In this document: positions 17,601 to 24,616 of the stretch, one piece after another | How the letters are laid out: each line of letters starts with the position of its first letter | Numbering within the stretch: the stretch's first letter is position 1 | Source of the DNA: a virus | Virus record (IMG/VR): IMGVR_UViG_3300042507_003059 | Span: 1 to 29,721 of that record | Length of the DNA stretch: 29,721 nt | Strand: one strand, 5' to 3' | Translations under genes and position numbers: made by a program | Notes under the pieces: generated by a model | Databases searched by the model: none | What the model saw: the letters and a program-made list of their open reading frames with translations, nothing else | What the model was told of the DNA's origin: nothing

Positions 17601-19174
17601 CTTCGACTTCGTCTGGCACTACTAGCTCGACCAACAGTTCCACCTCTAGTTCGACCAATAGCGGAACCACTAGCTCTACAAACAGCGGCACCAATAGTTC
17701 TACCTCTAGTTCGACCTCCTCGTCTACTAATAGCGGAACATCTAGCGGGACAACATCTTCTACGTCATCTGGAACAACGTCATCTACCAACAGTGGAACC
17801 AGTAGCGGGACAACGTCTTCGACTTCTTCTGGAACTACAAGTTCGACTAATTCGGGAACAACCTCGTCTACAACCTCCTCAACAAGTTCAGGAACAACCT
17901 CCTCAACGAATAGCGGAACTACAAGCTCAACTCAAAGTTCTACCTCTTCTGGAACAACTAGTTCCACAAATAGCGGAACGACAAGTTCAACAAATTCCTC
18001 CACACAATCTTCTACGGCCTCTGGAACAACTAGTTCGACATCTAGCTCAACGTCTAGTTCGACGGGATCTGGAACGCAAAGCTCTACATCTAGCTCCACA
18101 TCAAGCTCTACAGGTTCTGGAACTACTAGCTCTACAAATTCTTCCACAAGTTCTTCAACGGGTTCTGGAACAACAAGCTCTACAAATAGCTCTACATCTT
18201 CCTCCACTAGTAGTGGAACCACTAGTTCAACATCTAGCGGAACACAATCTTCAACAAATTCTTCTACGTCTAGCTCCACAGGATCAGGAACGCAATCATC
18301 GACAAGCTCTTCAACTCAGAGTTCTACCTCAAGCGGAACGAATAGCTCAACATCTAGCGGCACCACCAGTGCTACCAACTCTAGCACTTCATCCTCCACC
18401 TCTTCTGGAACCCAAAGTTCAACCTCGTCTTCTACATCGAGTTCTACCAACAGCGGCACAACTAGTTCTACATCCAGCGGAACGCAGTCCTCAACCAATA
18501 GTTCTACATCTAGTTCAACTGGGTCTGGTACGCAATCATCCACAAACTCATCGACACAAAGTTCAACTTCTAGCGGAACAACAAGTTCCACATCTTCTGG
18601 AACAAGTAGTTCCACTAATAGTTCGACCTCATCTTCTACAAATAGTGGAACGCAGAGTTCTACTAGCTCTGGAACAACATCATCCACCAATTCTAGCACG
18701 GGTTCGTCCACATCATCCTCCACAAGCTCTTCGACTGGATCTGGAACCACTTCTTCTACAAGTTCAGGAACCCAAACCTCCACATCTTCAGGAACCACCA
18801 GTGCCACCAATAGCTCTACATCCTCGTCCACTGGAAGTGGAACAACAAGTTCAACGTCTTCGTCAACAACAAGTTCCACAAATTCAGGAACTACCAGTTC
18901 CACTTCTAGCGGCACTCAGTCTTCGACCAATTTTTCAGACTCCACAAATTTAACCACATCCAAAGGAAAATCTATCTTTAATTTGACAATACCCAAGTGT
19001 CTGCGTAGTAGTATCAACGTGACACTACCAAGCGGTGAATCATTTGCCATTCCAGCGACCAGACAAACCGACCTTAATTGGGGTGAATATGTGGAAGTTG
19101 CCCGACAAAGCGAACATTGGAAGCAAGGCATTTGGATCACCGAAATAACTGAAGTTTATTTACCAGAACTTTAA
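14678..19174 (+). CDS. Giant Ser/Thr tetrapeptide-repeat protein, probable phage fibre, 1498 aa
   Basis: Residues 1 to about 290 form a normal mixed-composition N-terminal region, perhaps the virion anchor. Two long low-complexity blocks follow (about 294-837 and 875-1418), made of tetrapeptides S-[S/G]-T-X with X being N, Q, S, T or G and the Thr invariant. A 37-residue insert separates the blocks (SHSEGNGEDSSAESNQGAV, then DDPTTN, RVQFFEST). The last 80 residues are again ordinary (LTIPKCLRSSINVTLP, ending EVYLPEL) and may be a capping or binding domain. No signal peptide or membrane span is seen. It is first in a tight operon; the next gene starts after one base. A surface fibre or mucin-like stalk is my interpretation. 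Other options are a disordered linker or a solenoid. N-S-S sequons and dense Ser/Thr offer many potential glycosylation sites. I do not recognise the end domains. Confidence 0.93.
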   Translation: MAEFPPRGKSEYPPLGKAFVAEYRYGDRDFPVVHIKKDPRVDNYKAPDVGEPCPDKRFPDHTFTQTLPTNSDERVLWIYEKLDGPIISGKILDKDGNVATLTRQPVVSGSPVDQGFKVLSSAINPENKAFGTKETVTVDEFPVLRGTQIDPRYGVALEYTKELVDAATAVGGVDGLESVEIEPKDQWRSWKLTTKLAQLPQDQVWYGYRKESFPDILVNLQIVGTETFQPVPTWRVAPDMPLKARFTRKFSLGPPNDPSPQLSPKYWAEPFYIAVEYLRTSESESKTESTSNSSSTNSSTNSSTQSSTSSGTQSGTNTSTQSSTNSSTQSSTSSGTQSSTNSSTTSATNSSTQSSTNSSTQSSTGSSTQSSTNSGTTSGTNSSTTSSTNSGTQSSTSSSTQSSTNSSTSSGTNSSTSSSTSSGTTSSTNSSTQSSTSSGTTSATNSSTSSSTNSSTQSSTGSSTNSSTNSSTQSSTSSGTQSSTNSSTQSSTNSSTSSSTSSGTTSSTNSSTQSSTGSGTTSATNSSTQSSTNSSTQSSTSSGTQSSTNSSTSSSTSSGTQSSTNSSTQSSTGSSTSSSTNSSTQSSTNSGTTSSTNSSTSSSTSSGTTSSTNSGTTSSTNSSTNSSTSSSTNSGTTSSTNSSTNSSTSSSTNSSTNSSTNSSTNSSTTSSTNSGTSSSTNSSTNSSTTSSTNSGTQSSTNSSTSSSTNSGTTSSTNSSTQSSTSSGTSSSTNSSTNSSTSSGTSSGTSSSTSSSTNSSTTSSTNSGTTSSTNSSTSSSTTSSTSSSTNSGTQSSTNTSTSSSTNSGTQSSTSSGTTSSTNSGTQSSTTSGTNASTSHSEGNGEDSSAESNQGAVTLDDPTTNRVQFFESTVTGSSTTSGTTSGTNSSTNSGTQSSTTSGTTSSTNSGTQSSTSSGTTSSTNSGTQSSTSSGTSTSTSSGTQTSTNSGTSSSTSSGTNSSTTSSTTSSTTSSTGSSTSSGTTSSTNSSTSSSTNSGTTSSTNSGTNSSTSSSTSSSTNSGTSSGTTSSTSSGTTSSTNSGTSSGTTSSTSSGTTSSTNSGTTSSTTSSTSSGTTSSTNSGTTSSTQSSTSSGTTSSTNSGTTSSTNSSTQSSTASGTTSSTSSSTSSSTGSGTQSSTSSSTSSSTGSGTTSSTNSSTSSSTGSGTTSSTNSSTSSSTSSGTTSSTSSGTQSSTNSSTSSSTGSGTQSSTSSSTQSSTSSGTNSSTSSGTTSATNSSTSSSTSSGTQSSTSSSTSSSTNSGTTSSTSSGTQSSTNSSTSSSTGSGTQSSTNSSTQSSTSSGTTSSTSSGTSSSTNSSTSSSTNSGTQSSTSSGTTSSTNSSTGSSTSSSTSSSTGSGTTSSTSSGTQTSTSSGTTSATNSSTSSSTGSGTTSSTSSSTTSSTNSGTTSSTSSGTQSSTNFSDSTNLTTSKGKSIFNLTIPKCLRSSINVTLPSGESFAIPATRQTDLNWGEYVEVARQSEHWKQGIWITEITEVYLPEL
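15557..17188 (+). repeat. First Ser/Gly-Thr tetrapeptide block, 136 in-frame units of 12 bp
   Basis: Units of 12 bp encode S-[S/G]-T-X with Thr at every fourth residue. From AGC at 15557 to AGT at 17188 the length is 1632 bp, exactly 136 units in one register, so no net frame- or phase-shifting indel has survived. The final unit is the variant ASTS. Serine is encoded by a mixture of AGC, AGT and all TCN codons, so neighbouring units are rarely identical as DNA. Confidence 0.9.
17300..18931 (+). repeat. Second Ser/Gly-Thr tetrapeptide block, 136 in-frame units of 12 bp
   Basis: The same tetrapeptide pattern runs from AGC at 17300 to AAT at 18931, again 1632 bp or 136 units in one register. 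It follows a 111-bp unique spacer. X is more often T or S here, and the S-G-T form is commoner than in the first block. Codon scrambling is equally strong. Confidence 0.9.
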
Positions 19175-19175
19175 T

Positions 19176-19850
19176 ATGGAAAAATCAAACAAAAAAACAA
19201 CAGACAGTCAAAAGTATCAAATTCTTATTGCAAGACACAACGAAAGAATTGATTATCTTAACTATCTTCCAAAGAGGGAAAATAGAAACTACGAGGTGAT
19301 TGTTAGTAATAGCGGAGATCCAGAAGACCGATTTTCTTGTGATAGGACAATTGTGCGCGAGAATGTGGGCAGAGAGGCTGGACACTACCTAAATTTCATG
19401 GCATCAGAATACGAAAACATGGCTCCAACAGTTGTTTTTGTTCAGGCGGGATGTTTCGCACATTTAAACACCATTGAACCAATGTTGGAGCTTTTTTATG
19501 GGACTCCCAATTTTCCATTCCCGATGAGCTTTCTTGGAACGAATAACAATGTTTGTATTCCCAAAGTTCCGAGATGGTCGGAGGCAGAACACATTATCAA
19601 AACGGCTTGGCAAGAAGACAGGCACACTCCTGAGTTTTTTGGCAAAAACGGAAGCGTCCCTTGGGTTATTGGTGGTGGAGCCCAATTTTACATCAAAAAA
19701 GAAATCGTTCTCAAGAGACCGCCAGAACATTATTTGCGAGCTATTGAATGTGCCAGAGACCCAGAATCAAAACTTGCCCACGTTCTGGAATTTCATTGGC
19801 CCAATATGTTTGACCTTTCCTGTCTTCATCGTGAGACTACAAAAGCTTAA
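19176..19850 (+). CDS. DUF3431-like protein, putative glycosyltransferase-related, 224 aa
   Basis: After a short polar N-terminus the protein reads YQILIARHNERIDYLNYLP, then YEVIVSNSG, RENVGREAGHYLNFM, and VVFVQAGCFAH. The order ARHNE, then a short strand ending in N-x-G, then NVGREAxxYL, then VFxQG-like, is the pattern of the DUF3431 family (fungal and bacterial proteins of unknown function that I associate with glycosyltransferase-like folds). The C-terminal half contains GGGAQFYIKK, like the late acceptor-side strand of GT-A enzymes. No membrane span is seen, so it is probably cytoplasmic. It starts one base after the Ser/Thr-repeat gene and is followed by a paralogue. Linkage suggests it could modify the repeat protein. 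Family resemblance is fairly clear, activity is inference. Confidence 0.85.
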   Translation: MEKSNKKTTDSQKYQILIARHNERIDYLNYLPKRENRNYEVIVSNSGDPEDRFSCDRTIVRENVGREAGHYLNFMASEYENMAPTVVFVQAGCFAHLNTIEPMLELFYGTPNFPFPMSFLGTNNNVCIPKVPRWSEAEHIIKTAWQEDRHTPEFFGKNGSVPWVIGGGAQFYIKKEIVLKRPPEHYLRAIECARDPESKLAHVLEFHWPNMFDLSCLHRETTKA

Positions 19851-19852
19851 TT

Positions 19853-20491
19853 ATGAAACAAAAAAAATACAACGTACTACTTGCAACACATTCAGAAGAC
19901 CTTGATTGGCTTCGCTATATTCCTCAAAAAAGAGACTACAACATCATTGTGTCTAACAGCAATGGGGTCAAAAATGTGTTTAATGCCGATATGGTTTTAA
20001 CCAGAGAAAACTACGGTCGGGAAGCTGGCCATTATTTCCATTATATGGTAGAATTCTACGATAATCTTCCAGAGGTTACAGTATTTGTTCAAGGTGATCC
20101 TTGGCCTCATGCAGCAGCGGGACAATATACAATCCCACTAATGGAAATATTATTTGGCAATCCAGAATTTGTGTGGCCGATTACTTATTTAGGCAAACAG
20201 TATTCCCCTAGCAAACTTTTGTCTGGCGAAGATTCGCGACAGGCAAAAGCAATTCGCGCTGGAATTGGAGATCTTCCAATTGGACAAGGAATACCAATTA
20301 GCATTGGAGCAAACTTTTATGCTAGAAAGGATATTATTCTTTCCCGACCAAAAGAGGCTTATCAAAACTTCTTAAAATATGCAGCAGACAAGACGATATA
20401 TCCAGATGATCCATATTATACTCTAGCCCATGATTTGGAAGGTGTTTGGGGTGGGGTATTCCAGCATTCGTCTGGCAAAAGAGCCATTTAA
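19853..20491 (+). CDS. Second DUF3431-like protein, paralogue of the preceding gene, 212 aa
   Basis: The layout repeats that of the upstream gene: YNVLLATHSEDLDWLRYIP, YNIIVSNS, RENYGREAGHYFHYM, VTVFVQGDPWPHA, PLMEILFGNPEF, and SIGANFYARKDIILSRP. The VFVQGDPWPH stretch is closer to the DUF3431 consensus than the AGCFAH of its neighbour. The two share the REN-x-GREAGHY block and a common length, so they look like an old tandem duplication. The gene starts two bases after the first, without a Shine-Dalgarno sequence, and its stop overlaps the next ATG (TAATG). The probable role is the same as the paralogue: sugar or related transfer to a phage or host acceptor. Confidence 0.85.
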   Translation: MKQKKYNVLLATHSEDLDWLRYIPQKRDYNIIVSNSNGVKNVFNADMVLTRENYGREAGHYFHYMVEFYDNLPEVTVFVQGDPWPHAAAGQYTIPLMEILFGNPEFVWPITYLGKQYSPSKLLSGEDSRQAKAIRAGIGDLPIGQGIPISIGANFYARKDIILSRPKEAYQNFLKYAADKTIYPDDPYYTLAHDLEGVWGGVFQHSSGKRAI

Positions 20492-22755
20492 TGAGTGACA
20501 TTCTTTCTGGCGGCAGAATTGATGAATCGACATCAGGGCCAATCCCATCCAAAGAGGATGATAGGAAAAGAGATATTCTTTCCGAACAGAGGGAAAATCA
20601 ACGTCAAGACTCTATAGGTGGGACAGAGGAACCCCCGAAACCTCGCCCAGCCGAACAAATTCCAGAACCACCACAGGTAGCTCCGCCGCTTCCTGTTATT
20701 CCATCGTTTGATTTTAGCATTGTTGGATCAGCCCTAGAAGAAACTAGGGAGATTGCCCGTCAGACGATTTTTGACGTTATTAAAAACGTCACAATCAACG
20801 GACAGGGCCCGTCTATTGATGGATCTGCGATATCCTTTAACATTCCTCAACAACCTCCTGCCAGCGAGGCTTTCTTCTTTCAGGGCGTGGCCATTCCGCA
20901 GTCACAAATTCCCCAAATAACCCAGCCACCCACTATACCGCAACCAGAACCAACCCAAGAAATACAGTCTGTTGTTGTTGCTCCGCCATCTAGAACTAGA
21001 GCGCCACAAATCGCCGCCCTAAAAGAAGAAGGAGAGGAAGTTCAGGAGCCACTACCGCCCACACAACCACCTACAAAAATAACACCACCCAAAATGGTGG
21101 TTTCGGAAATCCCCACGGAAACAGAAGAGCCTATCTCTGTGGCACCGCTACCCCAAACAATGGTGCCGCCCGCAAGGCTTGAAGTTTCTAATCAAGAGCC
21201 AGAAAAACTTCCAAAAATTCCAACTGAAAGGGTTGTCACCACTCCAACATTAGAGATGGACATTTCTTCGGTAGAGGTGCCAGAGAAAAAAACACCACAA
21301 GAAGAAGCCCTGCAACCTCAACAATCTGTACCCGTTCAAATTCAACAAGCAGAAGAATACGAAGTTAAGGAATCGCGAGTTCCCGCTGTTCCTTCAACTC
21401 AACAACAACCAATTCGTTTGGATGCAACAGAAAACGAAACGGACATCCTAATTGCTGAAACCCCAGAAAAACCCCCAACCCAAGATAGTGTCAGAGTTGC
21501 TGCACCTCAAACAATTGAAGCTCCTAAACCAGAATCAACAATATCTCCACCCCCTTCAGTCGAGCCACAAAGAGAATCTATTGGGGAAAAGCAAGACAGG
21601 GAGAACAGCGAAAGATCAATAAGAGACAGGCAAATAAGAAGCGCCCTTGGACTTGGCGAGGTTTCGCCTTTTGATGAGCCTCCAGAAGTTGCACCAAATA
21701 AAACCATTCCTATCGGAGAAAAACAAGATAGAGAAAACAATGAAAGAGCTAAAAGAGACAGAGAAATAAGAAGCAATCTTGGACTTGGCGAGGAATCACC
21801 ATTTGATAAATATGAAGGGATTTCTTTCGGAGAAAGGCAAGACGTAAAACTTTCTGAAAGAAAAGAAAGAGACAAAGAAATAAGAGGAAATCTCGGATTG
21901 GGTGAAATTTCGCCATTTGACGAAGAAACGGAAGTGGCAAAAGGGTTTAAAGCAGCCGAAGAAAAATACCGCCAAAAAAGAGAGAGTGACCCAAACTTTG
22001 ATCGCGAATCAGATGTGCGCCAAAGAGGAGAGAGATATAGCGATTTTAAAGAGAGGCAAGAGGCGCTTAAACAGGAAAGAGCCGAAAAAGTTGAAGCGAT
22101 AAAGGAAAGGGCCGAATTATCAAAAAGACTTAAAGAGGGCGGAATTGCAGAAACCCCTAGTGGCATGGTTCCAGTTGCCCTAACAAGGGCTGATGGACAA
22201 AAGAGAATCCTAGCTTATCTTGCTTCGGAATTTGTTGGTGTTGTGGAGAGTGGTGACAATGGAGAAAGAGTAACAAGCCTGCCAGCAGATACCGATTATT
22301 ATGAAGCTGGTGGTGGTGGTAGCTGCATCGGCCTTGCTCTCTACAAAAAAACAGTAGAAAATACAACAACACAAGTATGGATTGGTGCTGGCACGGTAGC
22401 AGGAGGGCTTCCTTCGGGATTTGATCCATCAGAAGGAAAAAGCATCGCAAGTGGCGGGTCGGGCAATGTTTGGGCAGAAGTTAATATCGATCAGTATACT
22501 GGAGAAATTATTTCTGTTGCTGTTACTGGCGGAGCTTCAACACCGAATAATACCGAAACTTCTTTTTACTACACCATTGGATACTATGAGTATGATGGCA
22601 ATTCCGCAACCGTGACTAACTATGGGTGTGGCAGTATTGATGTAACAGTATGTCGCAATTGGTTTGCCGCCGAAGCGCCATTTTATGGAGTAACAATGAC
22701 GCGATGTGGCTGTAGCGGAGGAGGTGGGGGGGGTGGGGGGAGCGACTTTAATTAA
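20491..22755 (+). CDS. Proline-rich, repeat-bearing fibre-like protein, 754 aa
   Basis: The ATG at 20491 overlaps the preceding stop; a longer frame to 20446 would lie inside the upstream gene. Residues about 1-60 are charged and polar. A short ordered segment follows (SALEETREIARQTIFDVIKN). Residues about 130-360 are Pro/Gln/Glu/Thr-rich and probably disordered. Three tandem repeats lie at about 364-480. A strongly charged Lys/Arg/Glu helix follows at about 485-550. The last 200 residues form a beta-rich, Gly-rich domain (YLASEFVGVVESGDNGERV, VWIGAGTVAGG, VTGGAST) with cysteines near the end and a final glycine run before SDFN. The shape is that of a phage tail or head-fibre protein with a distal C-terminal domain. 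No family is recognised. Confidence 0.88.
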   Translation: MSDILSGGRIDESTSGPIPSKEDDRKRDILSEQRENQRQDSIGGTEEPPKPRPAEQIPEPPQVAPPLPVIPSFDFSIVGSALEETREIARQTIFDVIKNVTINGQGPSIDGSAISFNIPQQPPASEAFFFQGVAIPQSQIPQITQPPTIPQPEPTQEIQSVVVAPPSRTRAPQIAALKEEGEEVQEPLPPTQPPTKITPPKMVVSEIPTETEEPISVAPLPQTMVPPARLEVSNQEPEKLPKIPTERVVTTPTLEMDISSVEVPEKKTPQEEALQPQQSVPVQIQQAEEYEVKESRVPAVPSTQQQPIRLDATENETDILIAETPEKPPTQDSVRVAAPQTIEAPKPESTISPPPSVEPQRESIGEKQDRENSERSIRDRQIRSALGLGEVSPFDEPPEVAPNKTIPIGEKQDRENNERAKRDREIRSNLGLGEESPFDKYEGISFGERQDVKLSERKERDKEIRGNLGLGEISPFDEETEVAKGFKAAEEKYRQKRESDPNFDRESDVRQRGERYSDFKERQEALKQERAEKVEAIKERAELSKRLKEGGIAETPSGMVPVALTRADGQKRILAYLASEFVGVVESGDNGERVTSLPADTDYYEAGGGGSCIGLALYKKTVENTTTQVWIGAGTVAGGLPSGFDPSEGKSIASGGSGNVWAEVNIDQYTGEIISVAVTGGASTPNNTETSFYYTIGYYEYDGNSATVTNYGCGSIDVTVCRNWFAAEAPFYGVTMTRCGCSGGGGGGGGSDFN
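21580..21924 (+). repeat. Three degenerate tandem repeats in the fibre-like gene
   Basis: The repeats start at 21580, 21712 and 21826. Each encodes [IF]-G-E-[KR]-Q-D, then a charged helix with SER or NER, then R-D-[RK]-[QE]-I-R, and ends LGLGE-x-SPFD. Lengths are about 132, 114 and 99 bp, with most variation in the linker after SPFD. The charged part should be helical, and the LGLGExSPFD part a turn or docking motif. Confidence 0.85.
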
Positions 22756-22757
22756 AT

Positions 22758-23219
22758 ATGTTTTATGTTGGGAAATCTTTAAAGGAACCTTACCGCATAA
22801 GCTCCGAATTTATATGGATGTCTGACAATGATTTTGGAATGTTCACAAACAATCCTAAATCGATTCAGATATACTATTTGAATCTTTTTGAGTCTGTAGC
22901 AAAAAAATATAACCATACGTTTAGAATTTATTTAACCGCCCACGGAATGAGAGCTTTTATTGTTAATAAAATAAATATTTCAAATGCAATTTATCTATTG
23001 CGCGAAGTTAGCACAGATCCACATTATGTGATGTCTGTATTACGCAAAAAAGAATTTCGTTGTAGAATTTCACCCAAGACAGAAAATCCTCCTGAACATT
23101 TTGCAATTACAAAATATTTGACTACCATTGGAAAAAACTTGCCCACCCAAGAGATTGAAGAATTTATAGAATTTCACGATTCTAAAACTAAAGCCTTTAG
23201 CGAATTTCAACTTGTTTAA
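22758..23219 (+). CDS. Hypothetical protein, A/T-rich gene, 153 aa
   Basis: The start is the ATG two bases after the previous stop (AAATATG, no Shine-Dalgarno). Features are IYYLNLFESVAKKYN, then FRIYLTAHGMRAFIVN, SNAIYLLREVSTDPHYV, and KKEFRCRISPKTENP. The chain FRIYxTAxGxRAF, then DPxYV, then FRCRxxPK recalls an uncharacterised family widespread in bacteria and phages, but I cannot name it. The composition is visibly more A/T-rich than its neighbours, which suggests separate acquisition. There is no membrane span. Its place between two virion-type genes does not tell its function. Confidence 0.8.
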   Translation: MFYVGKSLKEPYRISSEFIWMSDNDFGMFTNNPKSIQIYYLNLFESVAKKYNHTFRIYLTAHGMRAFIVNKINISNAIYLLREVSTDPHYVMSVLRKKEFRCRISPKTENPPEHFAITKYLTTIGKNLPTQEIEEFIEFHDSKTKAFSEFQLV

Positions 23220-23224
23220 AAATT

Positions 23225-24613
23225 ATGGCTGGCCCCTCTCCACTCAACTCTGCTTGTCAGTGCTGTTTGCAACCTCCTACTACAGAGATCGACATACAAT
23301 ATGCCTCTGCATCACAGTCATGCATCAATTCAAGTTGCGGAGAACTGCCTTGCACAAGCCTTACAGAACCGCCATATAATCCTTCAGGGCCGTGTGCGGG
23401 CATCGAAGTAACATGCTCGCCCAACTGGGCCGATCTAACAAGAGCAGAAAAATGCTCTGCCAAAAGGTATTTAACAGTCACTAGAGTTAGCAGCACCGCT
23501 CAACCTTGGTCTGGCGAATTTGTGGCATTTGGAAATCTCGGACGAACTACTGTTAAACAATATACAATAGACGAAAATAACACATGCACCTCTACAACCA
23601 CTTGTTCTGGCACTGTAACACAAACAGATACTTACGAGGGTGAATCTTGCTCTGGCTCACTGAGCCGAACGTATACTCACGAAAATTGTGAACTTGGTAT
23701 CGGATTTTTTGCAGCATGTATCGGCTCGTCTGGAACCTTAAACGCCGATCTTGGATTTTTCGGATGGACTGGCGTAAGTTCTTATAATCAAAACTGTTAC
23801 CCTGAATGCAAGCAATACGATGGTGACGGAAATTTACAAGGAACTAGCGGGGGTTCCCTTTGCTCTGGGGCTTTTTGTAGTGTAACCACTACTTATTCGC
23901 CACCAGAATCCTGCTCTGGCACAATTACTTACACAAATGAAGCACAAAGCGTTTGTACACCGAAACAGTTTCCTTCTTTTCCTGCATTTGTTGAATGCAC
24001 TCCCGAAGGAGAAGAACCGCCCGAGCCGCCTGAGCTTGAATCGGGTCAGGGATACGGAAGCGAAGCCTACAAGTTCACAAACCCAAATAACCCCCAGATC
24101 AAGAGCGAGCAGAAAGTACAGTATCGGGTGGAGCACGGGCCGACTGGAACGTGTTACTTAAAGGTGTGGTTCCGTAAAAAGATCCAACAATGGAAATACG
24201 AAGACTGTGATTCAGGATTTGCTGGAGACCCTCCGCGCACGTTACCAGCAACGATCAACTGTAACGAAAACGGGGGAAGCCCCTGCTATTCCCGTTGGTC
24301 TACGGACGGAGCGCCGACATATCAAGACGATGGAACCTACGAATGGAAGGGCACCAGATACCCGTGCTACGCAGAGGACGATAAAGTGCCATCGGCGTGT
24401 GAAAACGCAATCTACAGCACGGAAGTGAAAACTCTCACCGCCGAGGAGAATCAGTTGGTCACAGTGGAATTCAAATACAGTCAGATCGAGGATTACGAAC
24501 CCAACTGGCCAGACAAGGATTGCGATGCGCCACCCTACACTTGCTCTCAAGGCTGTAAACCCAACGGCTTCCCCATCGCGAACCCCGAAGATTGCCCTGA
24601 ATACAACCCTTAA
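23225..24613 (+). CDS. Cysteine-rich probable appendage protein, 462 aa
   Basis: The protein has about 31 cysteines (nearly 7 percent). The N-terminus has a CQCC cluster at residues 11-14. The centre carries degenerate repeats of the type CSG-[TS]-[VIL] followed by T-Y-T about 10-20 residues on (CSGTVTQTDTYEG, CSGSLSRTYTHE, CSGTITYTNE). A Pro/Glu linker (EGEEPPEPPELESG) separates a C-terminal beta-rich domain with seven or so further cysteines (CYLKVWFRKK, YSRWSTDG). No signal peptide is seen. The composition suggests disulphide-stabilised surface loops or metal binding. An extracellular virion protein forms disulphides only after lysis, so both are possible. Its place in the operon points to a tail or fibre component. 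No family recognised. Confidence 0.88.
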   Translation: MAGPSPLNSACQCCLQPPTTEIDIQYASASQSCINSSCGELPCTSLTEPPYNPSGPCAGIEVTCSPNWADLTRAEKCSAKRYLTVTRVSSTAQPWSGEFVAFGNLGRTTVKQYTIDENNTCTSTTTCSGTVTQTDTYEGESCSGSLSRTYTHENCELGIGFFAACIGSSGTLNADLGFFGWTGVSSYNQNCYPECKQYDGDGNLQGTSGGSLCSGAFCSVTTTYSPPESCSGTITYTNEAQSVCTPKQFPSFPAFVECTPEGEEPPEPPELESGQGYGSEAYKFTNPNNPQIKSEQKVQYRVEHGPTGTCYLKVWFRKKIQQWKYEDCDSGFAGDPPRTLPATINCNENGGSPCYSRWSTDGAPTYQDDGTYEWKGTRYPCYAEDDKVPSACENAIYSTEVKTLTAEENQLVTVEFKYSQIEDYEPNWPDKDCDAPPYTCSQGCKPNGFPIANPEDCPEYNP

Positions 24614-24616
24614 AAT

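Noticed and set aside
15490-18915. Several long minus-strand reading frames over the repeats encoding Val/Glu/Leu-rich proteins
   Set aside because: They are antisense shadows. The 12-bp units contain no stop codons in those frames, and the products only mirror the repeat.
15557-18931. CRISPR array or tandem satellite
   Set aside because: There are no identical direct repeats with spacers; the 12-bp period is coding and strongly degenerate at DNA level.
15525-18953. Two long plus-strand frames (572 and 478 codons) over the repeats
   Set aside because: They are out-of-frame readings of the same 12-bp repeats, full of Pro, Leu and Gln, with no start site of their own.
21507-22166. A 219-codon minus-strand Ser/Leu-rich frame
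   Set aside because: It is antisense to the charged repeat region; Glu/Lys/Arg codons read backwards as Ser/Leu/Phe.
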